Positions 26,233 to 36,132 of a DNA stretch of 64,000 nt are shown piece after piece. Position 1 is the first letter of the stretch. The number at the start of each line of letters is the position of its first letter. The DNA comes from Paenibacillus polymyxa (GTDB lineage: Bacteria; Bacillota; Bacilli; Paenibacillales; Paenibacillaceae): NCBI RefSeq assembly GCF_018614975.1, contig NZ_JAGGNR010000008.1, positions 372,001-436,000 of the forward strand. The letters are read 5' to 3'. A program made the position numbers and the translations under genes. Below the pieces are notes generated by a model. That model saw only the letters and a program-made list of their open reading frames with translations. It made no database searches and was not told where the DNA came from.

Positions 26233-27522
26233 ATGAGTAACAAGAAACGTTATGTATTAGTTGGAACTGGCGGCCGCGCCGAATTTTTTTATGGTGCTTT
26301 GACCCGGGATTACAGGGATACTTCCGAGCTTGTCGGCTTTTGTGATATAAATCAAGTCCGTATGAATTACGCGAATCAACTATTGAAGGAAAAGTACAAT
26401 TATCCCGAGGTACCCACTTATCCTGCAGATCAGTTTGATCAGATGATTAAGAACGAGAAGCCTGACTATGTCATCGTAACGAGTGTTGACCGCACCCATC
26501 ACAAGTACATCATTCGTGCGATGGAACTGGGTTGTGACGTTGTCACCGAAAAACCGATGACCATCGATGAGGAGAAATGTCAGGAGATTCTGGATGCCGT
26601 CAAGCGGACTGGCCAGAACGTCAGAGTCACCTTTAACTACCGATATGCACCGCACCATACTAAAATACGGGAACTTATTCTGAATGATACCATTGGAAAA
26701 GTCACTTCCGTTCACTTCGAATGGCTGCTGAATACCCGCCACGGGGCAGATTATTTCCGCCGTTGGCATCGGGACAAGCGTAATAGCGGCGGACTGCTCG
26801 TGCACAAATCCACCCATCACTTCGACTTGGTGAATTTCTGGATTGGCTCGCAACCGGATACCGTGTTTGCATTTGGTGATCTGATGTATTACGGCAGAGA
26901 AAACGCAGAAGAACGCGGTGTAACGCAGTTCTACAATCGAGCAACCGGCAACCCGGTCGCGAAGGAAGATCCTTTTGCACTGCATTTGGATTCGGATGCT
27001 CATCTGAAGTCCATGTATCTGGATGCCGAATCCGAAGATGGTTACCAGCGGGATCAGAGCGTATTTGGGGATGGCATCAACATTGAGGATACGATGGGTG
27101 TTCTTGTGAAGTATCAGAACAAAGCCATTCTGACGTACTCCCTCGTTGCCTACCAGCCATGGGAAGGTTATCGCATTGCTATTAATGGCACCAAAGGGCG
27201 GATTGAAATGAACATTGTGGAGCAATCCTATGTCAATTCATTGGGTGATAAAAGTAAGGAAGGTGCATTGATCGGTAAAACGTTGCGGGTTCTTCCAATG
27301 TTTGATGCGCCATATGAGGTTGAAGTGGAAGAAAAAGCAGGTGGACATGGCGGAGGTGACCCGGTTCTGCTGAATGATCTGTTTGGAGAGCCTGTAGAAG
27401 ATCCGTTCCATCGCGCTGCTAATCACGTGGACGGTGCCAGATCCATTCTGACGGGTATTGCCGCCAATCGCGCCATCGCCACGGGCTTGCCTGTCAACGT
27501 CAATAATCTGGTTCGTTTCTAA
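26233..27522 (+). CDS. Gfo/Idh/MocA family oxidoreductase
   Basis: This 429-residue protein has an N-terminal Rossmann domain (VGTGGRAEFF near residue 8, DYVIVTSVDRTHH) and the family's EKPM motif near residue 100, followed by the C-terminal alpha/beta substrate domain with GGLLVHKSTHHFDLVNFW. It should oxidise or reduce a sugar, sugar acid or inositol with NAD(P). The divergent AraC gene is its likely regulator, and the promoter region has a cre-like site, consistent with carbohydrate catabolism. CAAGGAGGCGATAGAC precedes the ATG. A strong terminator follows. Confidence 0.9.
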   Translation: MSNKKRYVLVGTGGRAEFFYGALTRDYRDTSELVGFCDINQVRMNYANQLLKEKYNYPEVPTYPADQFDQMIKNEKPDYVIVTSVDRTHHKYIIRAMELGCDVVTEKPMTIDEEKCQEILDAVKRTGQNVRVTFNYRYAPHHTKIRELILNDTIGKVTSVHFEWLLNTRHGADYFRRWHRDKRNSGGLLVHKSTHHFDLVNFWIGSQPDTVFAFGDLMYYGRENAEERGVTQFYNRATGNPVAKEDPFALHLDSDAHLKSMYLDAESEDGYQRDQSVFGDGINIEDTMGVLVKYQNKAILTYSLVAYQPWEGYRIAINGTKGRIEMNIVEQSYVNSLGDKSKEGALIGKTLRVLPMFDAPYEVEVEEKAGGHGGGDPVLLNDLFGEPVEDPFHRAANHVDGARSILTGIAANRAIATGLPVNVNNLVRF

Positions 27523-27550
27523 GTCTCCCACGTCGGTGACCATATATGCC

Positions 27551-27597
27551 AAAAAGCGCAAGTTGTGAAGGCTTACTGCCCTGCACTTGCGCTTTTT
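27551..27597 (+). terminator. Terminator of the Gfo/Idh/MocA gene
   Basis: AAAAAGCGCAAGT pairs with ACTTGCGCTTTTT around a loop of about 20 nt, giving a perfect 13-bp stem with a T run. It may also act in the opposite direction for the gene at 27694. Confidence 0.85.
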
Positions 27598-27693
27598 CAT
27601 CTCAATATATTCTGTTGCTGGTATAAGTAAGATCATGGCCAACCGGATTGGAGAAGAACCCTCTATCTGGTTACAGAGGAGATGAGTTTCTCC

Positions 27694-28038
27694 TCACACC
27701 TTCCGGTTCCACGCCGGGTGACGATAAAATTCAATCGTATCAATATAATTTACCGTGAACTGCTGCTCCACATCCGACAAGTTCAACAGTTTGCGGTCGA
27801 TTTGCTTCATCCCCATGACCACATCATGCCTTAGCAGGTCCATCGCAATTTTGCCTACAAACCCGCCTTCCATCTCTTTATGTTTGGTACGAAACTCTTC
27901 ATTGTAGATCAGTTCAGGTGTGAATGCCGCTTCTACGAATGCATTAACGAGCGTAAGCTCATTACCATCCATCTGTACTGCCAGATAATAATTGCCACGC
28001 TCATCCTGAATGAGATCTTTATACATCTCTACGATCAT
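27694..28038 (-). CDS. Conserved-looking hypothetical protein, 114 residues
   Basis: I do not recognise this protein. It is an acidic soluble sequence with DERGNYYLAVQMDGNELTLV at the N-terminus and VNYIDTIEFYRHPAWNRKV at the C-terminus. GAGGAG lies 8 nt upstream of the ATG at 28038; a longer frame to 28089 runs through that site. Codon use resembles its neighbours. It is divergent from the small gene at 28163. No signal peptide or transmembrane segment is visible. Confidence 0.7.
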   Translation of the reverse strand: MIVEMYKDLIQDERGNYYLAVQMDGNELTLVNAFVEAAFTPELIYNEEFRTKHKEMEGGFVGKIAMDLLRHDVVMGMKQIDRKLLNLSDVEQQFTVNYIDTIEFYRHPAWNRKV

Positions 28039-28162
28039 TTGAATCACTCCTCTATTATAAAATGAAACCCCGTTAGCCGTAACGAACATGGGCTATCAAA
28101 CACACACCATCCTACCCCGTTCCTTCATATACTAGGTACAAATGGCGAACGGAGGAATACTT

Positions 28163-28585
28163 ATGAGCTGGCAGCATCTCCATACTGGAAAAACACTTCA
28201 GCAACGTCTGGCAGAACTCCAGGGGCACCTTGCAGAACTGAATACTCCACTCTCCGGGTTGGAACCGGGACGTATTCGTCGTGTCTATCCAAGGCAGTTT
28301 ATCAAAGTAAACCGGCAGTTATTCATTCCACTCAGTCTGAATTCCATTCGGGTATTTGATATTCCTCGAACACGGCGTGGCATCAGAGTGGGAATCCGCA
28401 CGACGTTCCCTTCCAGGAATGCATTTAACAATATCAGACTTGTGGGTGTGGGACTGGATTATCTCGAACTCCAGGGAAAAGGCAGAGTCCCTTCCCGTAT
28501 ATTATTTCCTCTCTCCAGCGTCGAGTCGATTTATCGGCCAACCACCGGAAGAAAAAACCTGAAACGGCCTTGTAGGCGGAAGTAA
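28163..28585 (+). CDS. Hypothetical basic protein, 140 residues
   Basis: I do not recognise this protein. It is basic and arginine-rich, with an N-terminal helix (LQQRLAELQGHLAELN), a central strand-rich section (RRVYPRQFIKVNRQLFIPLSL) and a tail ending KRPCRRK. CGGAGG 7 nt upstream supports the ATG at 28163 rather than the ATG at 28142, which would include the site. The charge suggests nucleic-acid or membrane-surface contact, but that is inference only. Confidence 0.6.
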   Translation: MSWQHLHTGKTLQQRLAELQGHLAELNTPLSGLEPGRIRRVYPRQFIKVNRQLFIPLSLNSIRVFDIPRTRRGIRVGIRTTFPSRNAFNNIRLVGVGLDYLELQGKGRVPSRILFPLSSVESIYRPTTGRKNLKRPCRRK

Positions 28586-28707
28586 AGCCGGTTCTTTTCG
28601 CAAGCCATACAACGGTTCCCAAATGTCTGCATACGGGTGCTCCCTTCCAATGGTTCATTATAACCCATGCACCCACTCATCTGCTGAAGAATCATTTTAT
28701 GTCAAAA

Positions 28708-28744
28708 AGCGGTGAGAACAGAACTGCTTCTGTATCTCACCGCT
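28708..28744 (-). terminator. Terminator of the CYP102 gene
   Basis: On the minus strand GAGCGGTGAGA pairs with TCTCACCGCT around a short inner hairpin, followed by five T residues. It lies about 40 nt past the stop codon at 28785. Confidence 0.85.
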
Positions 28745-28784
28745 CATCCAGTTACTGATCAAGCTGACTCTTCACATGTGTATA

Positions 28785-31700
28785 TCAGATGCCTGTCCAT
28801 ACGTCCTTGGCATAACGACCTTCCTGCTGAAGCTGATTAAGCCAGTCTTCTGCTTCCTTGGCGGATTTGCCATGAATTTCAGCGTATGCATGCTGGAGTG
28901 TAGCTTCCACATCAGGTGCCATCTTGCTGCCATCACCGCAGATATATAGATGCGCACCCTCTTCAAGCAAAGGTATCAGATGACGGGCATCATCTCTCAT
29001 CAGATGCTGTACATAACATTTTTCTTCCCCATCCACTCGGGAGAACGCCGTATGAAGCTTCACAAGCCCTTCTTGCTGGGCTGCTTCCAATTCATTTTTG
29101 TACAGATAATCATGCTCGGGATTCCGGCATCCAAAGTACAGATGGGCTTCGCCAAGCTCTTGACCTTGTTCCTTCAATACATGCCTTGCCTGCAAGAAAC
29201 CTCGGAATGGGGCCACACCTGTACCCGGACCTACCATGATGACGGGAATCTGTGCATCCTCCGGCAGTTGGAACCCGGATTCCGGTGTCCGCGTGAACAT
29301 GACGATCTCGTCACCCGACTTCAGGTTAGCCAGATAGTTGGAGGCAATACCTTTGTATTCTCCCTGCCCACTCCATGCCGGGGCACGCACTACACTCACC
29401 GTAATACTCGCTTGATCGGGTTGAACACGCGGTGAACTGGAGATCGAATAATATCTGGCTTTTAATGAAGGTAGTAATTCAAGGAAGCGCTCAAACGGCA
29501 GTTCACATGCCTCATATTTCACCAGATAATCCAGCATGGAGATCCGTTTGTTCCGCACTTCATCCATATACACAGATTCATCAAGCAGTGCTTCAAGTTC
29601 CTTCTTATGCGGTGGACATACTGTGTATGCTGCCATTTCTCTCAACTGCGCACGAGTTGCCGCCTCCTGAAGCTCAACACTATGACTGAGCAGATCATAC
29701 AGGTTCACCGGTTGATGCAGCGGCAAATGTGCGGCACTGCGACCCGATGCATCCAGAACGAGATGCTCCGTTCCGGTAAATCCATATCGACGAAGTACAC
29801 GTTCCACCAGCTCCGGTGGGTTCTGCGGCAGAATGCCCAGGTGATCCCCTTCCTTGTAGGTTATGCCTTCAGGCAATTTGATCTCCAGGTGACATGTGCT
29901 CCGTTCACTGCCCGCGTCGTGAAGCTCCCTGTTCTCGAGCACTTCTGCCACATGGGCATCATACGTATCCGCAAGCGGTGTTACGGCGAGCCCACTGACA
30001 AACTGTACAGATAGTGAGCTGCGTTCGCTATTGGAGCTTGTGTTTAGTTTCAGTCCCATGGTTCGTGCGAGATCCGGCCATAATTGTTCTGTCCAATCCC
30101 CCACCTGTTTCTCGAAATCTCCGCTAGCATCTGACTCACCCAGCGGCGATAACCGCTCTGCTTCTCTGGAAGATAACTGTTCATCTATTAACCGCGGAAT
30201 ACGCTGATAGGTGCTGGCCCAGTTGTGGTCACCGCATCCAAGAACGGCGAAACGCACCCCTTTGAATTCATTGGCATCCGCATGTTCAATCCAGTCAACG
30301 AACATTTTGGCATTACTTGGAGGCTGACCATTATAGGATGCACTGACAATAATAACGGCGCCATCCTTTGGCAGTTTGCCAACACGATCATCCAGCGCAG
30401 CGACCTCACTCCGGAAACCCTGATATCTGGCGGTATCCGCAATTTCACGTGCAATGCCTTCAGCGGTACCCAGATTGGAACCGTACAGAACAAGCATCGG
30501 TGTGTGGTGGGCATTTGCTGCATCCGGCTCCGTTCTTTTGGCAACTGGCGTAGGTTCTTCGACCGCTACACCCGGAACGGCCATGACTGGCTGCCCCCCA
30601 CGCGCACGTACACGAATTGTGAAGTTATCCGGTTTAAGCGTCAGTGTTTCTTTCACCTTTAACTGATAATCGGAATGATCTATGAAGTCAAAATGCTTCA
30701 GCACCATGCCCAGTACCAGCGTTGCTTCCTGAAGTGCAAACTGCTGACCAATGCAGGCCCGTTGACCGTTACCAAAAGGTTTATAGGCATCATGCGGAAC
30801 TTTGCTCGGATCCTCGAACCGTTCCGGGCGGAATTCCTCTACGTCATCTCCCCAGGCTTCGCGGTCGCGATGCAACTTGGGAATAAGTACACTGACGCTG
30901 TCTCCTTTTTGCAAAGGATATTGACCCGCAAGTACCGTGTCCTCTTTTGCATACAGGGAAAATGCCGGGGCCGTTGGCCATAACCGCAATGCTTCATTCA
31001 AAACCATGCGAACGTACTTCAGATTGCGAACCTGGTTGTACGTTGGAACCGGATCTTTCAAAATCTGATCCACTTCTGCTTGGGCCTTAGCCAGCGTATC
31101 CGGATTCTTCATCAGATAATAGACGGCGAAGGATAACAGTCCACTTGTGGTCTCATGTCCAGCAATCAGGAACGTAATAATCTGATAACGGATGTTCTCA
31201 TCATCCAGCGTTTCTCCTGTCTCCGGGTCCTTGCCGCTGAGCATGTGGGACAACAGATCATCTGCGCCTTCCTGTGGTTTCTCTTTGCGCTCAGCAATGA
31301 TGTGATCCACCAACGAGAACATCGAACGGATATCCTGTTCAAACTGTTTCTTTTTGGTGATCATCAGCTTGTCTTGCAGACGCAGTCGCTGCAATGAACT
31401 CATGGATTCATCCAACGCCCGAACCATACTCGTAATGAATGGATGTGGTTCTTCCCGGTAGAAACTGTTAAACCGATAGTTGAAACCACAGAGTCCAATC
31501 GTGTCGAGCGTAAGACGTGTCATATCATCCGGAACGTTAACCGTCTCATCAGGGTTCAAGCGTGACCATTTCTGAACCAGCTGCACAGCCAGGTCAATCA
31601 TTTTGTTGTGATATCCCTGCATGGCACGTTGACTGAAACTTGGCAGCAGTACGTTATGGGCTTTTTTCCAATTCGGTTCTTCAGTCCAACTCGTAAATAG

Positions 31701-31967
31701 TCCATCTCCCGCAAAAGCACGAACCTTAGCAAGAGGTGCCCACACACGTTTGTCAAATTTGGATTCATCTGTTACCTCGGCGACCAGTTCGTGACCGGAA
31801 ATATACAATTCACTTCGCCCGGGATACTCCATACGAAAGATCGGTCCATATTCTTCAGCAAGTTTCACCAGGGATTGCACCGGCTCTTCAAAGTTCAATT
31901 GCGGCAAATTACCCAGTGGGCCAAAGGTTTTCGGTTGAGGCACTGAAATTGGTGGCATGACGCTCAC
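28785..31967 (-). CDS. Bifunctional cytochrome P450/NADPH-P450 reductase (CYP102 family)
   Basis: This 1060-residue self-sufficient fatty-acid hydroxylase resembles P450 BM3. In the heme domain the oxygen-activation helix AGHETTSG is at 269-276, ExxR near 325 and the heme cysteine C405 in [14 protein letters not shown]3 residues that hold the fatty-acid carboxylate and gate the pocket (R47, Y51, F87) correspond to R51, Y55 and F91, all kept. A linker near 480 leads to FMN ([13 protein letters not shown]), FAD ([10 protein letters not shown]) and NADPH ([14 protein letters not shown]) segments. It should hydroxylate medium to long fatty acids near the omega end. A palindrome about 150 nt upstream may be a repressor site; no TetR gene is adjacent. 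Confidence 0.96.
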   Translation of the reverse strand: MSVMPPISVPQPKTFGPLGNLPQLNFEEPVQSLVKLAEEYGPIFRMEYPGRSELYISGHELVAEVTDESKFDKRVWAPLAKVRAFAGDGLFTSWTEEPNWKKAHNVLLPSFSQRAMQGYHNKMIDLAVQLVQKWSRLNPDETVNVPDDMTRLTLDTIGLCGFNYRFNSFYREEPHPFITSMVRALDESMSSLQRLRLQDKLMITKKKQFEQDIRSMFSLVDHIIAERKEKPQEGADDLLSHMLSGKDPETGETLDDENIRYQIITFLIAGHETTSGLLSFAVYYLMKNPDTLAKAQAEVDQILKDPVPTYNQVRNLKYVRMVLNEALRLWPTAPAFSLYAKEDTVLAGQYPLQKGDSVSVLIPKLHRDREAWGDDVEEFRPERFEDPSKVPHDAYKPFGNGQRACIGQQFALQEATLVLGMVLKHFDFIDHSDYQLKVKETLTLKPDNFTIRVRARGGQPVMAVPGVAVEEPTPVAKRTEPDAANAHHTPMLVLYGSNLGTAEGIAREIADTARYQGFRSEVAALDDRVGKLPKDGAVIIVSASYNGQPPSNAKMFVDWIEHADANEFKGVRFAVLGCGDHNWASTYQRIPRLIDEQLSSREAERLSPLGESDASGDFEKQVGDWTEQLWPDLARTMGLKLNTSSNSERSSLSVQFVSGLAVTPLADTYDAHVAEVLENRELHDAGSERSTCHLEIKLPEGITYKEGDHLGILPQNPPELVERVLRRYGFTGTEHLVLDASGRSAAHLPLHQPVNLYDLLSHSVELQEAATRAQLREMAAYTVCPPHKKELEALLDESVYMDEVRNKRISMLDYLVKYEACELPFERFLELLPSLKARYYSISSSPRVQPDQASITVSVVRAPAWSGQGEYKGIASNYLANLKSGDEIVMFTRTPESGFQLPEDAQIPVIMVGPGTGVAPFRGFLQARHVLKEQGQELGEAHLYFGCRNPEHDYLYKNELEAAQQEGLVKLHTAFSRVDGEEKCYVQHLMRDDARHLIPLLEEGAHLYICGDGSKMAPDVEATLQHAYAEIHGKSAKEAEDWLNQLQQEGRYAKDVWTGI

Positions 31968-32119
31968 TCCTTCTTCCCAAGTTAAGAGTTCTACAACTAA
32001 AAAATAATGACGTGACTACAAACTCGATTACACTTACTCTTCAGATCAACAGATTCAAGTTATTTTTTGCACATTTTCATATTTCATCCAGATAACGATA
32101 AAACCATTAAAGAACCAAC

Positions 32120-32142
32120 TGACCGAAATGGTATATTGGTCA
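32120..32142. promoter_or_regulatory. Palindromic operator-like site upstream of CYP102
   Basis: TGACC and GGTCA are the ends of a 23-bp imperfect palindrome whose inner AAAT/ATAT parts also pair partly. CYP102 genes in Bacillus are repressed by TetR-type regulators (BM3R1, FatR) that bind such palindromes. The assignment is inferred from shape and position. Confidence 0.45.
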
Positions 32143-32256
32143 TTTTTGATTAAAAAAAATGAAGGACTTCGTTATCTTCTTTTACCCTAACATTTCCAGT
32201 TCTAATCTTCAACAGTCCCAAAGTCATAGGACCTCAGGACAGGGATTAAGGTATAC

Positions 32257-32811
32257 TTATGATTTCTTTAACAGAAACTGAATAGCCGACTCCATCTCTA
32301 ATGGAGCAACTGTCGTTTCATAACGGCCATGGACGTTTCCATTGCGGTCAATCAGGAATTTAGTGAAATTCCATTTGATCCCGTCTCCTTGATACAATTC
32401 TGGATGCTTCTCCTTCACAAAGGTGTCCATCCACTGTCCTTCTTGCGTATCCAGATCATAACCTTGAAATGGCGCTTCTTCAATCAGATAACGGAATACA
32501 GGATGCATCGATTGCCCAACAACCTCAACCTTCTCCAAGATCGGAAAGGATATTTGAAACTGACTCCTGCAATACTCGGCAATCTCAACGTTACTACCAG
32601 GTTCTTTCTCGTTAAACTGGTTGCACGGGAACGCCAGAATCTCCAGCCCCTGCTCCCCATATTTCTCATACATCTGCTGAAGTTCACTGAATTGCCGGGA
32701 GTAGCTGCACCGACTTGCTGTATTCACAATAAGCAGAACCTTCCCTTTAAAAGCAGCAAAATCACCCTCGTGTCTATCCATAAAAGGAACTTGGTAAGAA
32801 AATATACTCAT
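32257..32811 (-). CDS. bsaA: Glutathione peroxidase family protein
   Basis: This 184-residue thiol peroxidase reduces peroxides in the cytosol; in Firmicutes the reductant is usually thioredoxin. The peroxidatic cysteine is C35 in NTASRCSYSRQF, with FPCNQFNEKEPGSN near 80 and KWNFTKFLIDRNG near 148 completing the active site. It is about 25 residues longer than the common 158-residue form because of an insertion between YLIEEAPFQG and GIKWNF. GGAGGATG lies upstream of the ATG. It is monocistronic. Confidence 0.92.
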   Translation of the reverse strand: MSIFSYQVPFMDRHEGDFAAFKGKVLLIVNTASRCSYSRQFSELQQMYEKYGEQGLEILAFPCNQFNEKEPGSNVEIAEYCRSQFQISFPILEKVEVVGQSMHPVFRYLIEEAPFQGYDLDTQEGQWMDTFVKEKHPELYQGDGIKWNFTKFLIDRNGNVHGRYETTVAPLEMESAIQFLLKKS

Positions 32812-32949
32812 TTGTATTCATCCTCCTCTTTCTCTTTTTATCTCATATGAATTCTCTCTTGAGATGGATTATACACTCCCATCATTAATAGGTGAAATAT
32901 ATAATCAATATAATTCTAATAGTTTTTAACTATAATAAAAAAATAAAAA

Positions 32950-32987
32950 ACTGCCCTTAGCAGTCAAATACTGCATCTCGGACAGTT
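32950..32987 (-). terminator. Terminator of the lutABC operon
   Basis: On the minus strand CTGTCC...GGGCAG encloses GCAGT/ACTGC and is followed by a long T run. It lies about 37 nt past the lutC stop at 33024. Confidence 0.8.
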
Positions 32988-33023
32988 ATCAAAATCATGA
33001 TGCCCTTCACGCTCATCACACCG

Positions 33024-33749
33024 TTATCCTATAATTAAACCATATACAACGCCTGGTCCGTGTACCCCAATGGTTAAATCATTTTCAATATCGGAAGAGC
33101 GGCTTGGCCCGGAAATAAAGTGGATGCCTGCCGGAAGATTCTCTCTTCCCGCTTCATCAAATCGATCCAGTGTCTGACCCAGTCTGGTGTACAGTCGATC
33201 TACTGGAATAATGATGATGAGTACCGTAGGCAAGAGACTGACTGAACGACCTTTTTCAGGTGAAGAAAGCACAGTAACCGAGCCTGTGTATGCTGTCGCA
33301 TAATCCGCCATGACCACACCGATATCCGCCTCAGCTGCCCGAGCCTTCCAGTTCTCATTCGCCTGACTATTCCACACTGAGATTTTTACACCCGGTAACT
33401 GCTCTTCCAATCTGAGATCCTGTAACGCCTGTTCATTCTGACGAATGATATATTTGGCACTCAGCTCATGAGATTTGGTGGCAATAAATTGGGACACTTC
33501 TTCCATGTTCTGAACCCGGGCAATGTGGGCGCCTACACTCACAAAGTTATCGGTAAAAGCTTGAATACGCTTCTCTTCATCCCATTCCAATTCTGTCCAA
33601 AAGTCGGGTGCTCCCCGAAAGGGTTGGGTCGGCGCATGGCGTTGCCTTGGTCTTCTCAATTTCGAAGCAATGTCGTTCATGAACTGCTCCTGTTTCTCTA
33701 TGGACTTCTTCTCCAATTGTGCAAGCCATTGCTGATGTTCAGTGACCAT
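33024..33749 (-). CDS. lutC: Lactate utilization protein C
   Basis: This 241-residue LUD-domain protein is the third subunit of the LutABC L-lactate oxidation system. The LUD core is visible as ADIGVVMADYATAYTGSVTVL and RSVSLLPTVLIIIIPVDRLY, with the closing GPSRSSDIENDLTIGVHGPG signature at the C-terminus. GGAAGGGGAGGG supports the ATG at 33749, giving an 11-nt overlap with lutB. It is the last gene of the operon and is followed by a terminator. Confidence 0.93.
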   Translation of the reverse strand: MVTEHQQWLAQLEKKSIEKQEQFMNDIASKLRRPRQRHAPTQPFRGAPDFWTELEWDEEKRIQAFTDNFVSVGAHIARVQNMEEVSQFIATKSHELSAKYIIRQNEQALQDLRLEEQLPGVKISVWNSQANENWKARAAEADIGVVMADYATAYTGSVTVLSSPEKGRSVSLLPTVLIIIIPVDRLYTRLGQTLDRFDEAGRENLPAGIHFISGPSRSSDIENDLTIGVHGPGVVYGLIIG

Positions 33750-35256
33750 GCTTACCCTCCCCTTCCTCTCGTTCACGAATAATCTGCTCCATACGGCTGC
33801 GAACGGAAGAATCCATGGCCGGTTGCTCCTGGTTCAGTTCCTGATCCAGCTTGTTCCATTGCTGCCGGAATGATTTCTTGGCGAGACTTGGCGCAACCCG
33901 ATAATTGTTCCAGCCTTTGAGAGGACCCAGCTTGAGAGAAATACCGTTGTTGCGTACAACTGCCTTCTGCCCGATCTGTCCGAGACGTATGGCTGCACTG
34001 AAGCGTTTGGAATTGGATACAACAGCGGCAAATCCCTTCATGCCCATGCTTTCCATCTTGTTTCCATGGCCGTCTTCCACTTTACGCCTGCGTAAATAAA
34101 CGAGCATATCATGCAATGGAATTTTAACTGGACATGCTTCATAACAGGCTCCGCACAGACTCGAAGCACCCGCAATATCGTTCCATTCATCAATGTTGCC
34201 ATTGAGTGCAGGTGTCAGTACCGCGCCAATCGGACCACTATAGGTTCCGCCGTAGGCATGACCTCCAATATGGCGATATACCGGGCAAGCATTCAAACAC
34301 GCGCCGCAGCGAATACAATTCAGCAGTTCTTGGAATTCGGGATCACCGAGTTGTAAGGATCGACCGTTGTCCACGATAATAATGTGCATTTCATCCGGCC
34401 CATCTCCATCCGCTGTGCGGCGAGGACCTGTGATGCCTGACATATACATCGTTAATTTCTGACCTGTTGCGGAGCGCGGCAACAAGGTTGCCATAACCTC
34501 CAGATCCGTCCACGACGGGATGATCCGCTCCATACCCATGAGTGTAATCTGCGTTTTCGGAACAGTGGATACCATGCGCGCGTTGCCTTCATTTTCGAAC
34601 AAGACCATGGAACCTGTCTCTGCAATTGCAAAATTGCAGCCGGTCATGCCGATATCTGCTTCGAGGAATTTCTCACGCAGCTTTTTGCGAACAAATCCGG
34701 CAAGTACCGTTGTGTCCGGCTCCAGAATTTCACCCGCTTCCTTTGATAACAACTCTGCGATCTGATAGCGGTTCTTATGGATCGCTGGAATGACAATATG
34801 AGATGGGGCTTCGCCTGCCAGCTGAATGATATATTCACCAAGGTCAGTCTCAATGGCTTCAATGCCCGCCGACTCCAGCACATGATTCAGATGCACTTCC
34901 TCCGACACCATCGATTTGGATTTCACCACCGTAGAAGCTTGCTTGTGCGCCGCAATATCCAGGGCAATCGCAGCGGCTTCCACCGATGTATCCGCAAAAT
35001 GAATATGAACCCCATTCGCGCGAGCATTATTAACGAATTCATTCAGATAATAATCAAGATACGCAATGGTATGCAGACGAATCTGACGTCCACGTTCCCG
35101 CCATTCATCCCAGTTTCCATGTTCTTCTGAGGCCGACTTTTTCCCGTTACGCAATCGTTCTGTGGTGAATTTGACCGCTTTACGCAGAAAATCATCATTC
35201 AAGGCCAGTCCGGCACGCTCTTTGACCGTAGTATCCATCACTCCCGGTTGGCTCAT
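33739..35256 (-). CDS. lutB: Lactate utilization iron-sulfur protein B
   Basis: This 505-residue protein combines an N-terminal LUD domain (about 60-300, with TGCNFAIAETGSMVLFENEGN) and a ferredoxin-like region with two 4Fe-4S motifs, CIRCGACLNACPVY near 312 and CGACYEACPVKIP near 360, then a C-terminal DUF3390-like tail. It passes electrons from L-lactate oxidation to an acceptor. Its start overlaps the lutA stop by 4 nt (ATGA), so translation is coupled. Confidence 0.95.
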   Translation of the reverse strand: MSQPGVMDTTVKERAGLALNDDFLRKAVKFTTERLRNGKKSASEEHGNWDEWRERGRQIRLHTIAYLDYYLNEFVNNARANGVHIHFADTSVEAAAIALDIAAHKQASTVVKSKSMVSEEVHLNHVLESAGIEAIETDLGEYIIQLAGEAPSHIVIPAIHKNRYQIAELLSKEAGEILEPDTTVLAGFVRKKLREKFLEADIGMTGCNFAIAETGSMVLFENEGNARMVSTVPKTQITLMGMERIIPSWTDLEVMATLLPRSATGQKLTMYMSGITGPRRTADGDGPDEMHIIIVDNGRSLQLGDPEFQELLNCIRCGACLNACPVYRHIGGHAYGGTYSGPIGAVLTPALNGNIDEWNDIAGASSLCGACYEACPVKIPLHDMLVYLRRRKVEDGHGNKMESMGMKGFAAVVSNSKRFSAAIRLGQIGQKAVVRNNGISLKLGPLKGWNNYRVAPSLAKKSFRQQWNKLDQELNQEQPAMDSSVRSRMEQIIREREEGEGKHGH

Positions 35257-35981
35257 CCTGTTTGCACCCCCTCATACAGTAGTTCCGCCAGATGCATCAC
35301 ACGCACTGGCTCATTCCGATAACGCAGATTACCTGCGATATTCATCAGACAGGCCATGTCCAGACCAACCAGCACTTCAGCTTGTGTCTCTTTGACATGA
35401 TCGACCTTCTCCGTCACCATCGCTCCCGAAATATCGGACATTTTAATGGCAAATGTGCCCCCGAACCCGCAGCAATCCTCAGCAAACGGCAGTGGAACCA
35501 ATTCCAGTCCTTTTACATGGGATAGCAATGCCATCGGTTCATCCTTCACGCCCAGCAGACGGGTGCCATGACAAGATGGATGATAGGTTACTTTGTGCGG
35601 AAAATGTGCACCCAGATCGGTTATCCCGAGTACCTGAACGAGGAATTGAGTGAATTCATAGGCTTTGGCTTCCAGTCGTTTTGCCTTCTCCAACCATACC
35701 GGTTCATCCGCAAACAGTTCGGGATAATGATGAATCATATACGTACAAGATCCCGAAGGACACACAACAAAGTCACTGTCGTCGAACGCTTCAAGAATTG
35801 TCTTGGCTGCTACCCGAGTCTCATCCCAGTACCCGCTATTGTAGGAAGGCTGACCACAGCAGGTCTGAACCGGCGGGAAATCGAGCCGAACGCCATGAGC
35901 AGCGAGTAATCTGACCATAGCCTCCCCGACTCGGGGATAGATGGCATCGCTGAGGCAGGTAATGAATAAGGAGACCTTCAT
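35253..35981 (-). CDS. lutA: Lactate utilization protein A
   Basis: This 242-residue protein has two cysteine-rich CCG domains typical of LutA and the glycolate oxidase GlcF/heterodisulfide reductase HdrB group: PPVQTCCGQPSYNSG near residue 37 and FAEDCCGFGGTFAIK near residue 165. It is the first gene of lutABC, which converts L-lactate to pyruvate. In Bacillus subtilis the operon is controlled by the GntR repressor LutR; no lutR gene is next to it here. The leader carries the 48-bp repeat 62 nt upstream of the start codon. Confidence 0.95.
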   Translation of the reverse strand: MKVSLFITCLSDAIYPRVGEAMVRLLAAHGVRLDFPPVQTCCGQPSYNSGYWDETRVAAKTILEAFDDSDFVVCPSGSCTYMIHHYPELFADEPVWLEKAKRLEAKAYEFTQFLVQVLGITDLGAHFPHKVTYHPSCHGTRLLGVKDEPMALLSHVKGLELVPLPFAEDCCGFGGTFAIKMSDISGAMVTEKVDHVKETQAEVLVGLDMACLMNIAGNLRYRNEPVRVMHLAELLYEGVQTG

Positions 35982-36042
35982 AATTACACGCTCCTATTAA
36001 CTGATTAGTAGATGAATTGACTAAAGTATATTTACACTGCAC

Positions 36043-36090
36043 ACTCCGATGACAGAATAACCTTCCGATCGCTGTTATCCCCAGATTTTT
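36043..36090. repeat. 48-bp dispersed repeat, copy B (upstream of lutA)
   Basis: Identical over 48 nt to the copy at 10792-10839 and in the same orientation. It is 62 nt from the lutA start codon, almost the same distance as copy A from ppaC. Confidence 0.85.
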
Positions 36091-36132
36091 GATTTAGTTC
36101 AATTTATAGAAATAAATATAACTAGTAAAAGC

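Noticed and set aside
26380-27225. 281-codon minus-strand frame opposite the Gfo/Idh/MocA gene
   Set aside because: Antisense shadow of a certain gene with no start signal.
28500-28676. Minus-strand short frames near the hypothetical gene at 28163, one with GGGAG upstream of MQTFGNRCMACEKN
   Set aside because: It overlaps the 140-residue gene in antisense and gives only about 32 codons; support is too thin without conservation data.
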